Assembly: GCF_001039355.2 (NCBI RefSeq) | Contig: NW_019775500.1 | Location: 235,559 to 287,805 of the forward strand | Direction of reading: 5' to 3' | Length of the DNA: 52,247 nucleotides | Source: Lingula anatina | Taxonomy: Eukaryota; Brachiopoda; Lingulata; Lingulida; Lingulidae | Part shown: piece after piece, positions 1 to 10,571 of the stretch | Numbering within the stretch: the first letter of the stretch is position 1 | Layout of the letters: every line of letters begins with the position of its first letter | Translations under genes and position numbers: made by a program | Notes under the pieces: generated by a model | Database searches by the model: none | The model's input: the letters and a program-made list of their open reading frames with translations, nothing else | What the model was told of the DNA's origin: nothing

Positions 1-1525
1 TACGTGTACACATTAAAGGTGAAAATGATATAGAAATAATTTTTAAGTCATATTTTTGCTTGACTTGGACCTTAACACATTTTCAGGTCAAATGGAAAAT
101 CAACCACTTTTTATATGTTGTTTAACATCTTTAGCATCAAGTTACATTTTTGTACCTTCAGAACAAATCTGATCTGATTTGGGGTTAATCGGTGCATTTC
201 CACAGCTGTTTTATACTTTGTCCAAACCCTGCATATTTCAAATAATTATTTGCCCTTCAGGTGCTTCAAATTCTTCTCATAACATACAAGTTCTCTGCAA
301 AATAAATGGTGAACAAACTGGAAAGATTGCCTCACTTTCAAACACACTCCCAGCCGGTGGTTCATACTCAGGTGGTAGCCCTAACCTCTTTTAAGCTCTA
401 GCTTCAGGTTCAAGGGGTTTTATGACCATATGTGCAACACAGTGCAGGTTATTCTTCTGGACAAGCCATGGGGTGCTTGCCAGTGTGTGGACTACTGGAC
501 ATACAGTCTATCAGTTTCAGATGTCACTTAATGTTGTTCTCTTGCAATCACATTTCGTGTTACCAGGCAGCTGACTGGGGGCCTTGTCTTGGTATATAAT
601 CTGGTTTATTTGCAATAATAGGGCAGTGTGATACCTGCACCCAATTAAAACTAGCGTTGTGAAAGGCTGGGGTTGAGCCTGCAGACTGACCTTCGCATGA
701 GAACAATACCAATGCGACTGTTTTAAACTGATGGAAAACAGCTTGTTGAATGCAATGGCGGGATTTGGGGTTTGCTCTAAATGGTGAAACTTGGATGTTA
801 TTGCTCCAAGAATATATTTTATTTTCTGATTTAGTTTAAAATATGCCTTTTGAAATATCACTAATAGTCTGTAAGGTTGAAAATATGATGATATTTTTTT
901 TACAGTAAATCCATTTGAAATATTTATGAAACATGCAAACCTTTTTCGTTGGACAAGCTTCACAAGAAAAAGTCTACCATCTGGTTGGTGATCAGACTCA
1001 AATGCCATCCAAACATCTCATCAGCTGTGTAAAGTTACATGAATGAGTTGTAATCTTCCGGCAAATGTGTGATGTTTATTTATAAAATATTGGGATCTGG
1101 TAATTTTCCATAAAGGCTTTTTCTGCTAATGAAACATTATGAAGAGTACCAGTAGACCTGAAGGCAAATGACCCAATGAAAAACTTGTGTTTGGAAAAAT
1201 TTTAACATCAGTCATGTTAGATGTTGTTAACTTTCACAAGATAAAACATGTCTTTGGAGCCCAAACCTCCATGCAGGGATATTGGTGTCACAATAAAGTG
1301 GATCAATTGGAAAGGAATATTGTCAAATAGATATCTTAGAGGAAGAAGGCAACTCACTGGTGAGAAATATGCCATTACAGCAGATTTTGATTTCCAGACT
1401 TATCACAAAAAGACCAATGTCAAATTTATATTAAATAATACCATTTATTCAAAACACTATACCAAGGTTTCTGAATCAATTACCAAAACCGGTGACCCTG
1501 TCCTACTGTGTGAGCACTCACCCTA
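1..1525. other. no gene recognised, AT-rich
   Basis: I see no exon with convincing splice borders and a recognisable product here. Open frames at 179-394 (+), 517-1008 (-) and 1248-1526 (+) have AT-rich, low-information translations and no family signature. If the guanylate cyclase exons at 4.6-5.5 kb belong to a normal gene, this stretch is probably part of a large upstream intron or lies between genes. The missing cyclase exons were looked for here and not found. Confidence 0.5.
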
Positions 1526-1741
1526 AAATGCTCCTGAATAAATTCTGCCTGTCCTCTTTGTCCTGTTGCATCTCCTGTTTGATCTGCTCCAGCAAGAGGC
1601 AGGTGTGTTCATTCTGCAGCTCTGGGGACAGCTTGCGAAACTCCATACTGGCACATGTACTTCGACTCTGCGACTGGGCTGGGGTCCCACCGAGCCAGGT
1701 GACGAGCAGCAGCAGCAGGGTCAGGCAGTAGGGACTGAAAA
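1526..1741 (-). CDS. orphan internal exon, unidentified protein with hydrophobic segment
   Basis: On the minus strand a frame opens after a possible acceptor (ggttttcag) and closes at a good donor (gtgagt). It encodes about 72 residues: a Leu-rich hydrophobic run (LTLLLLLVTWLGG), then a Cys- and Glu-rich charged stretch (about residues 30-70, including EQIKQEMQQDKEDRQN) that could be helical. The GC content is clearly higher than in the surroundings, as expected of coding sequence. The hydrophobic run could be a signal peptide or a membrane segment. An upstream in-frame Met exists at 1775, so this could also be a first exon beginning MSESNYTN. I do not recognise the family and could not find neighbouring exons with confidence. 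It lies antisense within or beside the guanylate cyclase locus. Confidence 0.4.
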
Positions 1742-1756
1742 CCCATTTACAATTAG

Positions 1757-2074
1757 TGTAGTTACTTTCTGACACTTCTTTGGTGGTATTGTGCTTTTAG
1801 GGTTCATTCCCAATGAAGCTTAGGTGGGTCTATGTAGATTGATCCAACTCTATCGTCAGATAAACAAATTAACACACCTTCTCCTCTTGTTTCCAACATA
1901 TTTGTATAATCACCTGCTTTTCTGCATTCTACTCAAAGTCAAGAGGAGGAGTGTTGATCAGTTAATCTGACTGCATTCAGCAAGAGCCCCCATGGATGGA
2001 GCTACATAAAACAATAGTTAACTTGGGAACGAGCCCTTGGTGTAGTTATTTTCTGACACTTCTTTGGTGGTATT
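1757..2074. mobile_element. fold-back MITE flanked by 34-bp direct repeats
   Basis: The element itself runs from about 1799 to 2037. Its left arm begins agggttcattcccaatg, and its right end read in reverse begins agggctcgttcccaagt; the arms stay alignable through the gattaa/cagattaac region. It has no coding capacity. It belongs to the same family as the element at 45351-45610 and the fragment near 38995-39085 (shared core 'cctcttgtttccaac'). It is bracketed by a 34-bp direct repeat (1757-1790 and 2041-2074, one mismatch) that begins tgtagtta and ends ggtggtatt. Confidence 0.7.
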
Positions 2075-4613
2075 TTCACTAAATGTGGGGTTCTCAATTC
2101 AAAAGCCAGGGTGGTTCGATCTGCTGGTTCATATCATACTTTCAATCACTAGGACTGAACTGAACAGACGGAAGACTTTGATGAAAGTACAAAGAGAAAC
2201 TTTGTTTGTGAATGTTATCTGTATGCCATCTTTGGTAGTAATTTTTAGATTGATATATTTATAAGTATGCTTTTGTGCTTTTCTGGTTTTAACATTTCTC
2301 TGTGGATCAAATACAGAGGTCCTTTGGTTGGAGTAAATTTATAGCTAATCTTTTGAATGAAACAATGAAAAGCAGTTGGTGAGAAAATTTCTGTAATTTT
2401 ATATGGTCTTTTAAGTGCTTGGCTCCTGAATTATAAATAAGAACACTTCAAACATCTTGAAATGTGTTCTTAATCCGGAACCTGTGTATCCTGATAGTAT
2501 TTAAGTACACAGTCAACAGATTGTTGCCTTGAGTTAGCGCATTATGTGATCTATTTCCTTTTGTTCTCAGTAACAGTTAAGTGACATTACTTAACTGCTT
2601 TTTCCTTTGTCTTGACTATCTCATTGCAGTAAATGGATACAAAAACATTTTTTTGTGATTTTTGTACTGCCTGCATTGAAAATACCAACAGGTTTCTTTT
2701 GTAACCACATCAAAACTAGCGTCTCTTAGACACCGTCCCAATTAGCTAACTACCACAAAGTGCACTGCCTCAAGAATCATGCAGGAACATGTCTGGTCTT
2801 GCAAATGCTATGTGGATTTCTCCTGCTGTTCTACCAACTCACTGGTGCCAACAAAATGAAGGGGTAGTTACGACAGATTTGGCCTTTAAATCTGGACCTT
2901 ATTAAAATCATAAAAAAATTATTTCTGCATTGGATAACTTAATAATATTTCACACAAAGGCAATCATAAATGTATAACTTTTTTGTAATTGCCACGTAGC
3001 AAAGCTCCACTATCATAATAAATCTCATTTTTCATTCTTTTCACTCCATCAACCTTGATAAACTACATGTACAACAAAGATTTCTTTACCATGCAAGCAC
3101 CATACACTTCATGTAATATCCCTTATGCCATCTCACTGACATGTTTTCCCAAAACACACAAGTCTGTTTATCAATTTACCTCCACAGTTCGTGCTTTACC
3201 AGGGTTCATTCAGTTCCTCCTCCAAGTGTTCCACTTACCTCATGTTGCTGCTGGTCTGTACTCCTTATTTGTGTGGGTGTGTGGCACAGTAAGAATACTT
3301 CAATTTGACAGTGTTACACCAGCAGCCCTCCTCATATTGGCCCAGTGCTGATGGACCTTACTCAATTTGATGCCAGAGAAAGCAATTTTCTGCTTGCTAG
3401 CTATGCTGAGGGGCCGTTTCTTTAAACTGTTCCAACTCCCCGTCTCTCTGGTTTGTTATTGTTTCAACCTGTTAATAGAAAGTGGCATAAGGCCAATTTT
3501 AGTGAAGTGAACACATATGGGGAACAGGAAGGCATAGGGGCTGACTGTGCTCTCTGTCTTTCAGCTGCCCATACACAGTGCATAGATGGCTTTTTAGAGG
3601 TGTGAAGAGAGATCAAGTATAAATGTACATTTCATTGCAAATTATGAATTATGTCATGCATTGGGTTAATATGTCTGTAGATATAATAACAATTAGGCAA
3701 TGGAATAACATTTGCAAATTTTCTAATTCTTCAGTTTTGACTTTATTTTTCTGATTTATTTTTCTGATTGTGGAAAAATTTTTCATTTTTTTCATTCTTT
3801 TTTCTTTTATTTGTTTTTCATTTTTTTTGTGTGTGTGTGTGATGGGGGGGGGGAGAGGGGGCGAATGTCAGTTTACAGCATATTACCTATCTAAGCCTAT
3901 ATAAGGCAAAGGTTTGATGTTATTATTCAACTTTTGATAATCGTGTTTTTGAAATTCAAGTTCCTTATAGGAATAAATTCCCTGAATGTTTTCTAAATTT
4001 CATTTAAAAACAACTTCATTAGATTGAAACAAACAGCGCAAAAATAGGGGGAAAAAAAGCACACACTCACGCACAAGAAATTGATGACTTCACTTTAAGA
4101 GTTTTAAGTTAAGAAAACACTTCCAACAACTGACCGGTTTCATGGCAGTATAAATTGCACATAAAGAACTATTGTTAAGTACAATGGAGAGGTTGGGAAC
4201 CTGTGCCTATCAGTCAAATGCGAGTCCCACCCTGTCATGGGGAACTCTATAGCTTCTACTTCCTTTGGTGCTGCAATATGCAAGGCATGCACATGTAGCA
4301 TTGTTGAGATTCTGAGAACTATAGAGAATGTATTGGGTACCAGCACCTGCCTTTGTCAGCCAAACCAGCCAAAATGCACAATGTGCACACCTAACACAAT
4401 GCCAATTGCTTTCTTGAGTTACTAGACAACTTACATAAAATAGAGCATAATATTATATCCCAGAAGTACAGAGTGGTTTTGTAGCTACCACAATAACCAG
4501 CAGAGAATGACACATGCACTTCATATTTTTAAAAGCTTGTTTCATCAGTTATTCATTTCCATAATTTTAAAAACTTTCTATGAAACAACATTGAATCCTG
4601 TTTCTCTCTCCAG
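2075..4613. other. noncoding stretch, probable intron or intergenic
   Basis: AT-rich sequence with no exon I can support. An open frame at 3055-3351 (+) encodes 98 residues but has no splice context and no recognised domain. A T-rich tract followed by GT and G runs lies at about 3775-3860. If the cyclase gene is intact, its preceding exon should end just before a phase-0 donor somewhere to the left; I did not find it in the window. Confidence 0.5.
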
Positions 4614-5542
4614 GGTAAAGGCACAATGAATACATACTGGCTGGCTGGGGTTAAGAATGGCAGTACAGACAAAGAAGAGGCAGACAACACCCTGAAGTCA
4701 CATCTTGAAGTGGCAGGAAAAAAGGAACTCCAGAGGAAGAGGTAGCCAGATAATTTTATAATATACATGCCACATTTTTAAAATTAAGATTTTATTACCT
4801 ATACGTAACATGAGAGATATTTTGAAAATCTTTTTTTCAGCTATACTGATTGATATTGAGATAGTGAGGACTGCAGGGTAAATGTCAGTTTAAAATATTA
4901 ATATTTATTAGTATTATTTATCTTTATTTTCCAGTTCATTCCCAGGATTTGATCTTCATGCCTTAACCCACGCCAAAAGCTGCTCAAACATGAATCACAC
5001 AAATGGTAAAAACTTTCACATTTTAATTCATTAAATAAAGAAAACACAAGCCTGTTCAGTTTTGTCTGCTTTTTGTCACAGTATTGTCAGAGTGTTCCTT
5101 TATTAAAAAAACAAGAACTGAAATGGATCACGATCACTTTATTAGTACTTTTTCCTTAATGCCCAACTTCAGTTTCACTTCTTTCAATAATTTTAAAAAA
5201 TTATGGAAATGCCTTTTCAAGATCAGTTTTCTTCCATCTTCACATTTGAACAGTGCATTGCCTTCTCTTGCCACTATAATGTATGTGTGATTCCTGGTTT
5301 TGATGGGTCATAAGCACCTCATTCAGTACATATGCTGTGGACATTGTACATTTAAGTCACAAAATCATATACATCCATTAATGTTTATTTTGTCCTTTAA
5401 ATTAAGTTCTTTGTGTAAGCAGTTTCTGCTGTCTTTAGGAAAAGACTCATAAATGCACTTTTTTCCAGGAGTTGATCACGAATACATAATAAAAGAGAAA
5501 AATAAAGCTCCTCTGCAAACTGCGCGGGGCAGCATGGCATAG
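4614..5542 (+). CDS. guanylate cyclase C-terminal exons (partial gene)
   Basis: Three exons join in frame: 4614-4741, 4935-5005 and 5469-5542 (TAG stop), giving 90 residues. The first begins GKGTMNTYWL, the signature that ends the class III cyclase catalytic domain of receptor-type guanylate cyclases (consensus VKGKG...TYWL). Such enzymes convert GTP to cGMP at the plasma membrane. All introns are GT-AG, and phases 2 and 1 match across the joins, which strongly supports the model. After TYWL about 80 further residues follow. They are polar and Lys/His-rich and have no known fold; this tail is longer than the short one of vertebrate natriuretic peptide receptors. The receptor, kinase-homology and most catalytic exons are not visible in the window. 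A soluble or adenylate cyclase is less likely but not excluded. Confidence 0.75.
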
Positions 5543-6896
5543 GAGACAAGGAGGATCAAAGCTGATGCATGAAGTGCCACAAAGAGAGAGCCCTAGGCAT
5601 AGGTATCCTGGGTCCAGGTTGTCTCAAAAGGCAAAACCATCTACTTATCCATTTCCACTTGACTGTTAAGTATTTTGGCTGAAGGTTACCTGGGTATCTA
5701 GGAAAATGAGATTACCTTCAGCTGGAACAAAACTCAGGGTAGGCATGGGGAAATTTTGTCAAATTACAAAATTGAATGGAGATATTCTGAGCAGAGAATT
5801 GAGCAAAGGACAACTGGGCAAATATGGCCTTGATGGAAAAAAGGACAAGAAAAATGTAGTCAATCATCTCCTATAGATATATTTCTACCTACACTTGTGT
5901 CTTTCACGGATGACAATGGTCATCCTTTTCCACTGTAGTGCATTTAATGAATGTTAAGGGAAACACTTAATAAATTTAAATCTAACAATAATCCCATCAT
6001 GTTAACCAAGTGGGACTAGTCTAACTTGGACAGGAGACAAGAATTTTCAGCTGGCATACACTAACAATTACTTGACAACTGCTGCAAATGTCAACAAAGT
6101 TATAAATATAATGGCATTAAATTATATCAAGTGTTAGTTAAAGTGTTGAGAATTAAGTAATAACAGAAGCTGAAATGAAATGTACCACTGATCTCATCAG
6201 TCGTTTTTTTTTTTTCGTTATGACAATACTCATTCACTCTCTCTCTATATATATATATATAGTCACATTGTCATGCAAGTGACATGTATTATAAATGAAA
6301 ATGAATAACAATTATATTGGTCAAAAAAGTTTTACTTTCTTAGATTCTATATATGGATAAAAACCAAAATGTATACAATAAAAACAATCAAAACATACCA
6401 CAAATGCTAGTTGTTTTTCTTATATTTTTTTTTTTTTTTTCAAAGGTGTAGGTAATGGGATTTTAAGGGGTTTTCAAGTGCTACTGCATAGAGTGGTATA
6501 AAATCAATTGTTTCTGAAGAGTGTTAACACGTTTTGCTGGTTAGATGTTTCAATCCTTCATAAAAACACCTTAAACACAACTACTTTTACCATCTTTACA
6601 GGAGAAACTGAAAAACCCTGTTCCATTTTAATTCAACTGAATAGTAAGAACTGTTTTCATTCCAGCAAATTCACTTAGGGTTAAAATGCAGTTCTTCAAA
6701 AGCCCCTTGACATTGTCAAAGAGAACTTTATATCATCAGCCAATGATGTTATGAAGTAAAAACAAGAGAAAATAAAAATCCTATTCCAGCACAATTGCAG
6801 CTGGAAAGATGACAAAGGAAGGAATGTATGCAATTGTTCATGTGTTTCATGAAAAAATAATCTAACTAAAACATACTCCATAATACTAAAACATAC
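5543..6896. other. 3' flank of cyclase gene and left edge of duplicated segment
   Basis: No gene is recognised. It contains the presumed cyclase 3' UTR, a (TA)n run near 6247-6262 and poly-T runs near 6207 and 6427. The sequence left of about 5970 is single-copy in the window. From 5970 onward it matches 14808 onward. Confidence 0.6.
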
Positions 6897-7013
6897 TCCT
6901 AGGGTAGTTTTGAGAGTAGAACTTGATTGACGGTTGAGCAGTACCAGGGAATCTTTGACAACCTCAAGAATATATCTGTTGCATTCTTCTGTACTAAACT
7001 CCTGCATGTAGTC
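6897..7013 (-). CDS. orphan exon downstream of GLRX2 (copy A)
   Basis: A 117-nt open exon, phase 0 at both ends if used, lies on the minus strand between an acceptor (tatttgcag) and a strong donor (gtatgt). It encodes 39 residues starting DYMQEFSTEECNRYILEVV and ending KTTLG. The composition is that of a helical protein segment. It lies about 360 bp past the GLRX2 stop on the same strand, so it could be the first visible exon of a leftward gene or a remnant. Copy B (15746-15862) keeps the frame and both splice sites, with MQEF changed to MLEL. I do not recognise the family. Confidence 0.4.
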
Positions 7014-7375
7014 CTGCAAATACCCCATACATAAATATTGAAATACAGGGGGTCATGGTATGATTTGTCATAGCTCAAAGCACCTTTCAATATCAGAAGA
7101 AAAACACTTTGTTAACTGCAGTTACAAGTTGCTCATAATTTGCGAAAAATTCATGTTTTGACGGAGTGAGTTTTTGCTTAACTGTACAGGGTACGCGCTA
7201 CAGTTTGAGGTAGTTTTTAACTTGAGCTCTGGACTGAAAAAATTACAAAAAAGTCAGTTATTTAAAAAAAAAAAAGCAACATATATACAGAATATGCAGC
7301 CCTATTGTAAAACAGCACTGTCAATAGCAGGGTGAGATGGAAGTCTGGAATACAACACAAGTAATGTTTGGTCCC

Positions 7376-8885
7376 TCATGGCATACACTGTCTGACTAGT
7401 GGTAGAAGCTTCCCCTCTTTTTGCAGCCTGTTGGTGTCATCACTGCCTCCTATGTACTGGCCATTCACAAACACACTGGGGACCTGAAATGAACAATAAG
7501 CCATTTGTATTGTTGAAATCACCCCAAGAAATTAGCACAAAAAATATATGTAACAAATTTTATTTAATAAGAACATCAAAGAATTAATGTCTAATATCAG
7601 TCCAGAAAAACAAACAAATTGTATAATAACTTTTAAATAATTGAAATAAATATGGCAATGCCATTGTTTTACCTAATCACCTTTATAACATCAAATTCAG
7701 CAACATGTCAGGACATCACAATATATAAGGGGAGAATTAATGCACATGACATTGATTTTATCAGTCATTACCAGTAGAACAGTTTCAGTATGTCTTGGTA
7801 TGTACTGCACTTCAGCTTTTAAGGAAACATTAAGAATGAGTTTTGTCAAACTAGTTAATGCTCACTTACTCCAATGCAATAAGGGCTCCGTATCTCGAAA
7901 GGTTCGCTATGTTGCGCACATGCGCAAGTGTCTCGATTCCATAACCGATTCTATTTCGAGATATGGGGCCATGGAATTGAGACGCTTGCGCACCTGTGCA
8001 ACATAGCGAACCTTTCGAGATACGGAGCCCTGATTAACAGACTTACACACCTCGTTCTGGCATATGATAGAATAAAGAAAAGCTGGTGATTATGCAAGTA
8101 AGTTGGAAGTTAAAGGAGGTGGAGTAGACTGGGTACCCATAATCCTATTGTACTAGCTGGATCCATCGAACTCTGAGAGGATTCTCACTAGACTGCATTC
8201 AGTTCAAGCAGCTAAAATGTCTGTCACATCCACTAAAGCTGCCAGGGGTGTAATTAACTATTGTGCACGCTTAAACTGAATGCAATTTAGCGAGAATCCC
8301 CTCGGAGAGAAAATTGATCCTGTTGGTACGATAGGGTTATGGGAATGGTTCCTAAGTCTGCTAATCTGATTGCCTTTAGCAAGAGTTCATGGAGTTAGTG
8401 CGCATTAACTAGGTTGGCATAACTCATTCTGAATGGTTCCTTAGAAATGTTACTGTGTTTATACTCACTGTAGATGAACCAGTCATAACTTGTAATTCCT
8501 GTTGTATAAGTGGTCCATCATCTCTGCAGTTCAACTCTATGGACTTGTATGGCACTTCTAGCTGGTCCAGTAATCTTTTGGTCCTCTTGCAAAAACCGCA
8601 GCTTGTCTTAGAGAAAATTGTGACACAATTCTTAGAGACTTCTTCATTTATAAACTGATGAATGGCTGGAGATGGCTGAGATACCCTGCCTCCCATCCTG
8701 ACAACTGAACCAGAGTGGAACTTAGCTAGATTGTGTTTGGTGAGACTGTCCTGGTTGTGTTTGCTGAGACAACCAAAATTGTGTTGGGATACACTAACAG
8801 CACTGAACTTCTCTTGATTGTGGTACGTGAGACAGCGGTTTACTCTCCAGATGTGCCTCAAAGCTTCAGTTCTTGTTCTCAACAT
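7376..8885 (-). CDS. GLRX2: glutaredoxin 2, mitochondrial type (copy A)
   Basis: Two exons, 8885-8469 and 7483-7376, join in phase 0 through a gtgagt donor and a cag acceptor to give 174 residues. The product is a dithiol-type glutaredoxin that uses glutathione to reduce disulfides or remove glutathione; GLRX2 relatives also bind Fe-S clusters. Visible features are the active site TSCGFCKR, the TVP cis-proline motif at the exon join and the glutathione-site IGGSDDT. The N-terminal 60 residues start MLRTRTEALRHIWRVNR, Arg-rich and free of acids at first, which fits a mitochondrial presequence. This leader also holds an 8-residue period (SQHNFGCL, SKHNQDSL, TKHNLAKF). The active site reads CGFC where human GLRX2 has CSYC. 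The gene sits head to head with TBC1D9. Copies A and B differ by one residue in the leader (Arg or Ser before MGG). Confidence 0.88.
7882..8031. mobile_element. palindromic MITE in GLRX2 intron (copy A)
   Basis: A 150-bp element with arms of about 61 bp that are nearly perfect inverted repeats (agggctccgtatctcgaaag against its reverse complement ending cggagccct). It has a short central loop and no coding capacity. It lies in the single GLRX2 intron. Copy B carries it at 16779-16927 with a few arm substitutions. Confidence 0.85.
8136..8343. mobile_element. fold-back MITE in GLRX2 intron (copy A)
   Basis: Arms of about 75 bp pair imperfectly: the left begins cccataatcctattgtac and the right ends gatagggttatggg. 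It shares short blocks (gattctc, ctgcattcag) with the 1.8-kb and 45-kb MITEs, so it may be a distant member of that group. The copy in B is at 17030-17237. Confidence 0.75.
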
Positions 8886-9080
8886 CAGTGCTGGTTATGC
8901 AAAGAGAAAATAAAACAGAGCATATCTTAATATATATTAACACATGATTTTTCATGCTTTACCAGTGGTAATGCAAATTTTCATGGTATTGATATTCCAT
9001 AATATTCCGCATCATTCATAATGAAGTATACTGTATTATATTTTGCTATATTTAATGAGTGCATACATTCGTGAGTAAGG

Positions 9081-9262
9081 CCACATTCAGAACAGCACAT
9101 TAACTACTAGTAGTCCACGGGTCAAATATGGCCCACCCACTTTAATACTTCCCCATGGAAAATCTATTCAAAGTCTATTAGCTGATTAGATGGCAAGCTT
9201 TTTAGTCGGTCGCCATATATGGCCTGTAGACTATATAGTCAGTCCACTGTTCTGAATGCAGC
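9081..9262. mobile_element. fold-back MITE, intergenic (copy A)
   Basis: Inverted ends (ccacattcagaacag against ctgttctgaatgcagc) enclose about 180 bp of imperfectly paired arms around tatggcccaccc/ggtcgccatatatggcc. No open frame. The copy in B is at about 17975-18149. Confidence 0.65.
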
Positions 9263-9274
9263 ATAATACCAATA

Positions 9275-9829
9275 CCGGTGTGGCGTGTACCGCTCGGAGC
9301 GTGAACAATCCGTTCTGCTCATGCGCACAAAGCGCAGGCAAATCTGAGAGACTTCCGGCGTGTACAGTCCGTCTCAATAGAGTCATGAATACATTCTTAG
9401 CCTTTAATAAACATGCGCTGTTGAGAACATACTGCAAATTAAAACATAATATTTAGAAGTATTCATATCTTATAGATGTTCACCTCTACTGTGATTTCCC
9501 TCAGGTGGCCATATCAACACACTAGCCTAGTAAAATCAGTACTAAAATGGTAGCCAGCAGCTGAATAACGACGGCCCGTCCATGGTAGGTTCATCCATGC
9601 ATCAAGCTGTAATTTGACGCTGATTCTCTATCAAAATTATCAATTAACACATGAACTTTATCCCCATCATAGTAAATGTATAATTTGGTAGGGAATGAAC
9701 TAGCCGAATATAACAGTACAGGTGAGTAACAACGGATCATTCACGGAACGGTTCATACACGCGTCTGCTGCGTGTACAATCGGTCAGGACGGATGGTTCA
9801 CGCAGAACGGACCGTACACGTGACACCGG
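9275..9829. mobile_element. 555-bp TIR element present only in copy A
   Basis: It starts ccggtgtggcgtgtac and ends gtacacgtgacaccgg; the two 16-bp ends match at 14 positions in inverted orientation, and weaker pairing continues inward (gtgaacaatccgttc / gcgtgaaccatccgtc). At the same place copy B reads aataccagaacaac without the insert. It is a nonautonomous DNA transposon by structure, CpG-rich relative to its surroundings, with no transposase frame. Confidence 0.75.
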
Positions 9830-10571
9830 AACAACAATTTAAGGTAACTAGCAGAGTAAACCAGGCAAATAAAAATCTACTGTAAATCTACTAGTTAACA
9901 GCGGGGCAATAAGTACAAACTCCACAACACCCCAATTTCTCCTGAACACTCCAATCTAAATTATATAAATCAAACAGACACTGTAGTTACTCACTTCTTG
10001 TGTTATGTATGATGAAATTAAAACCTTGAGTTGAGGCAAAAAAAAAAACTCGTCTGACCTGGATCAGTACTTTACAGAAATTCCGAACAGTAATATGGTA
10101 CAAAACACCAGTTGTGATTGAAGACCACAAAGTAATAAGTGCCAACACCGAGTTTTCTCGTGCTTACATCCGTTCTGTCCCTATCAGATCTGAGATCTTG
10201 ATTTGTCCTCTTATACCCGAGGCCACGTGTGACCATTGACCTCGATTTCCTCAGTTGTTATGATCACGCTGAAGTCACATGACTTTATATTTTCTGTTTA
10301 GTTTCCTACATTATCAGTTCATGTCCCCTCTTCAAGAAATTATTTATCAGTTAAAAGAGTTTTCAAGTCGTTTATTTTAGCGTTATTTGGAGGAAATTGC
10401 GGTACTTACTTTCGCTGCCGAAAGAAAATGTCACCACATCTCACGAGAAAGTTAGAGATTTAAGATGGTGGGTGCTGACGAAGAGGAAAAGTGAATCTTT
10501 GTTATTGTTTTTATTTTCCATTCATTTCGGAAATATTTCTCATTGAGAAGGAAAGGCTCTGTGGAACCAAG

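Larger units (their letters stand above)
8886..10571. promoter_or_regulatory. divergent GLRX2/TBC1D9 intergenic region (copy A)
   Basis: About 1.7 kb separates the two start codons here, against about 1.1 kb in copy B (17780-18903). The difference is mostly the 555-bp insertion at 9275-9829. The proximal part (about 10,040-10,571) is conserved almost base for base between the copies, and presumably holds the TBC1D9 5' leader and promoter. I see no TATA box at the expected place. A shared bidirectional promoter is inference. Confidence 0.5.

Noticed and set aside
3055-3351. 98-residue plus-strand frame
   Set aside because: No flanking splice sites in phase and no family resemblance.
8455-8930. 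Plus-strand open frames 8455-8658 and 8733-8930
   Set aside because: They are antisense to the first GLRX2 exon and mirror its coding constraint; the same shadows recur in copy B.
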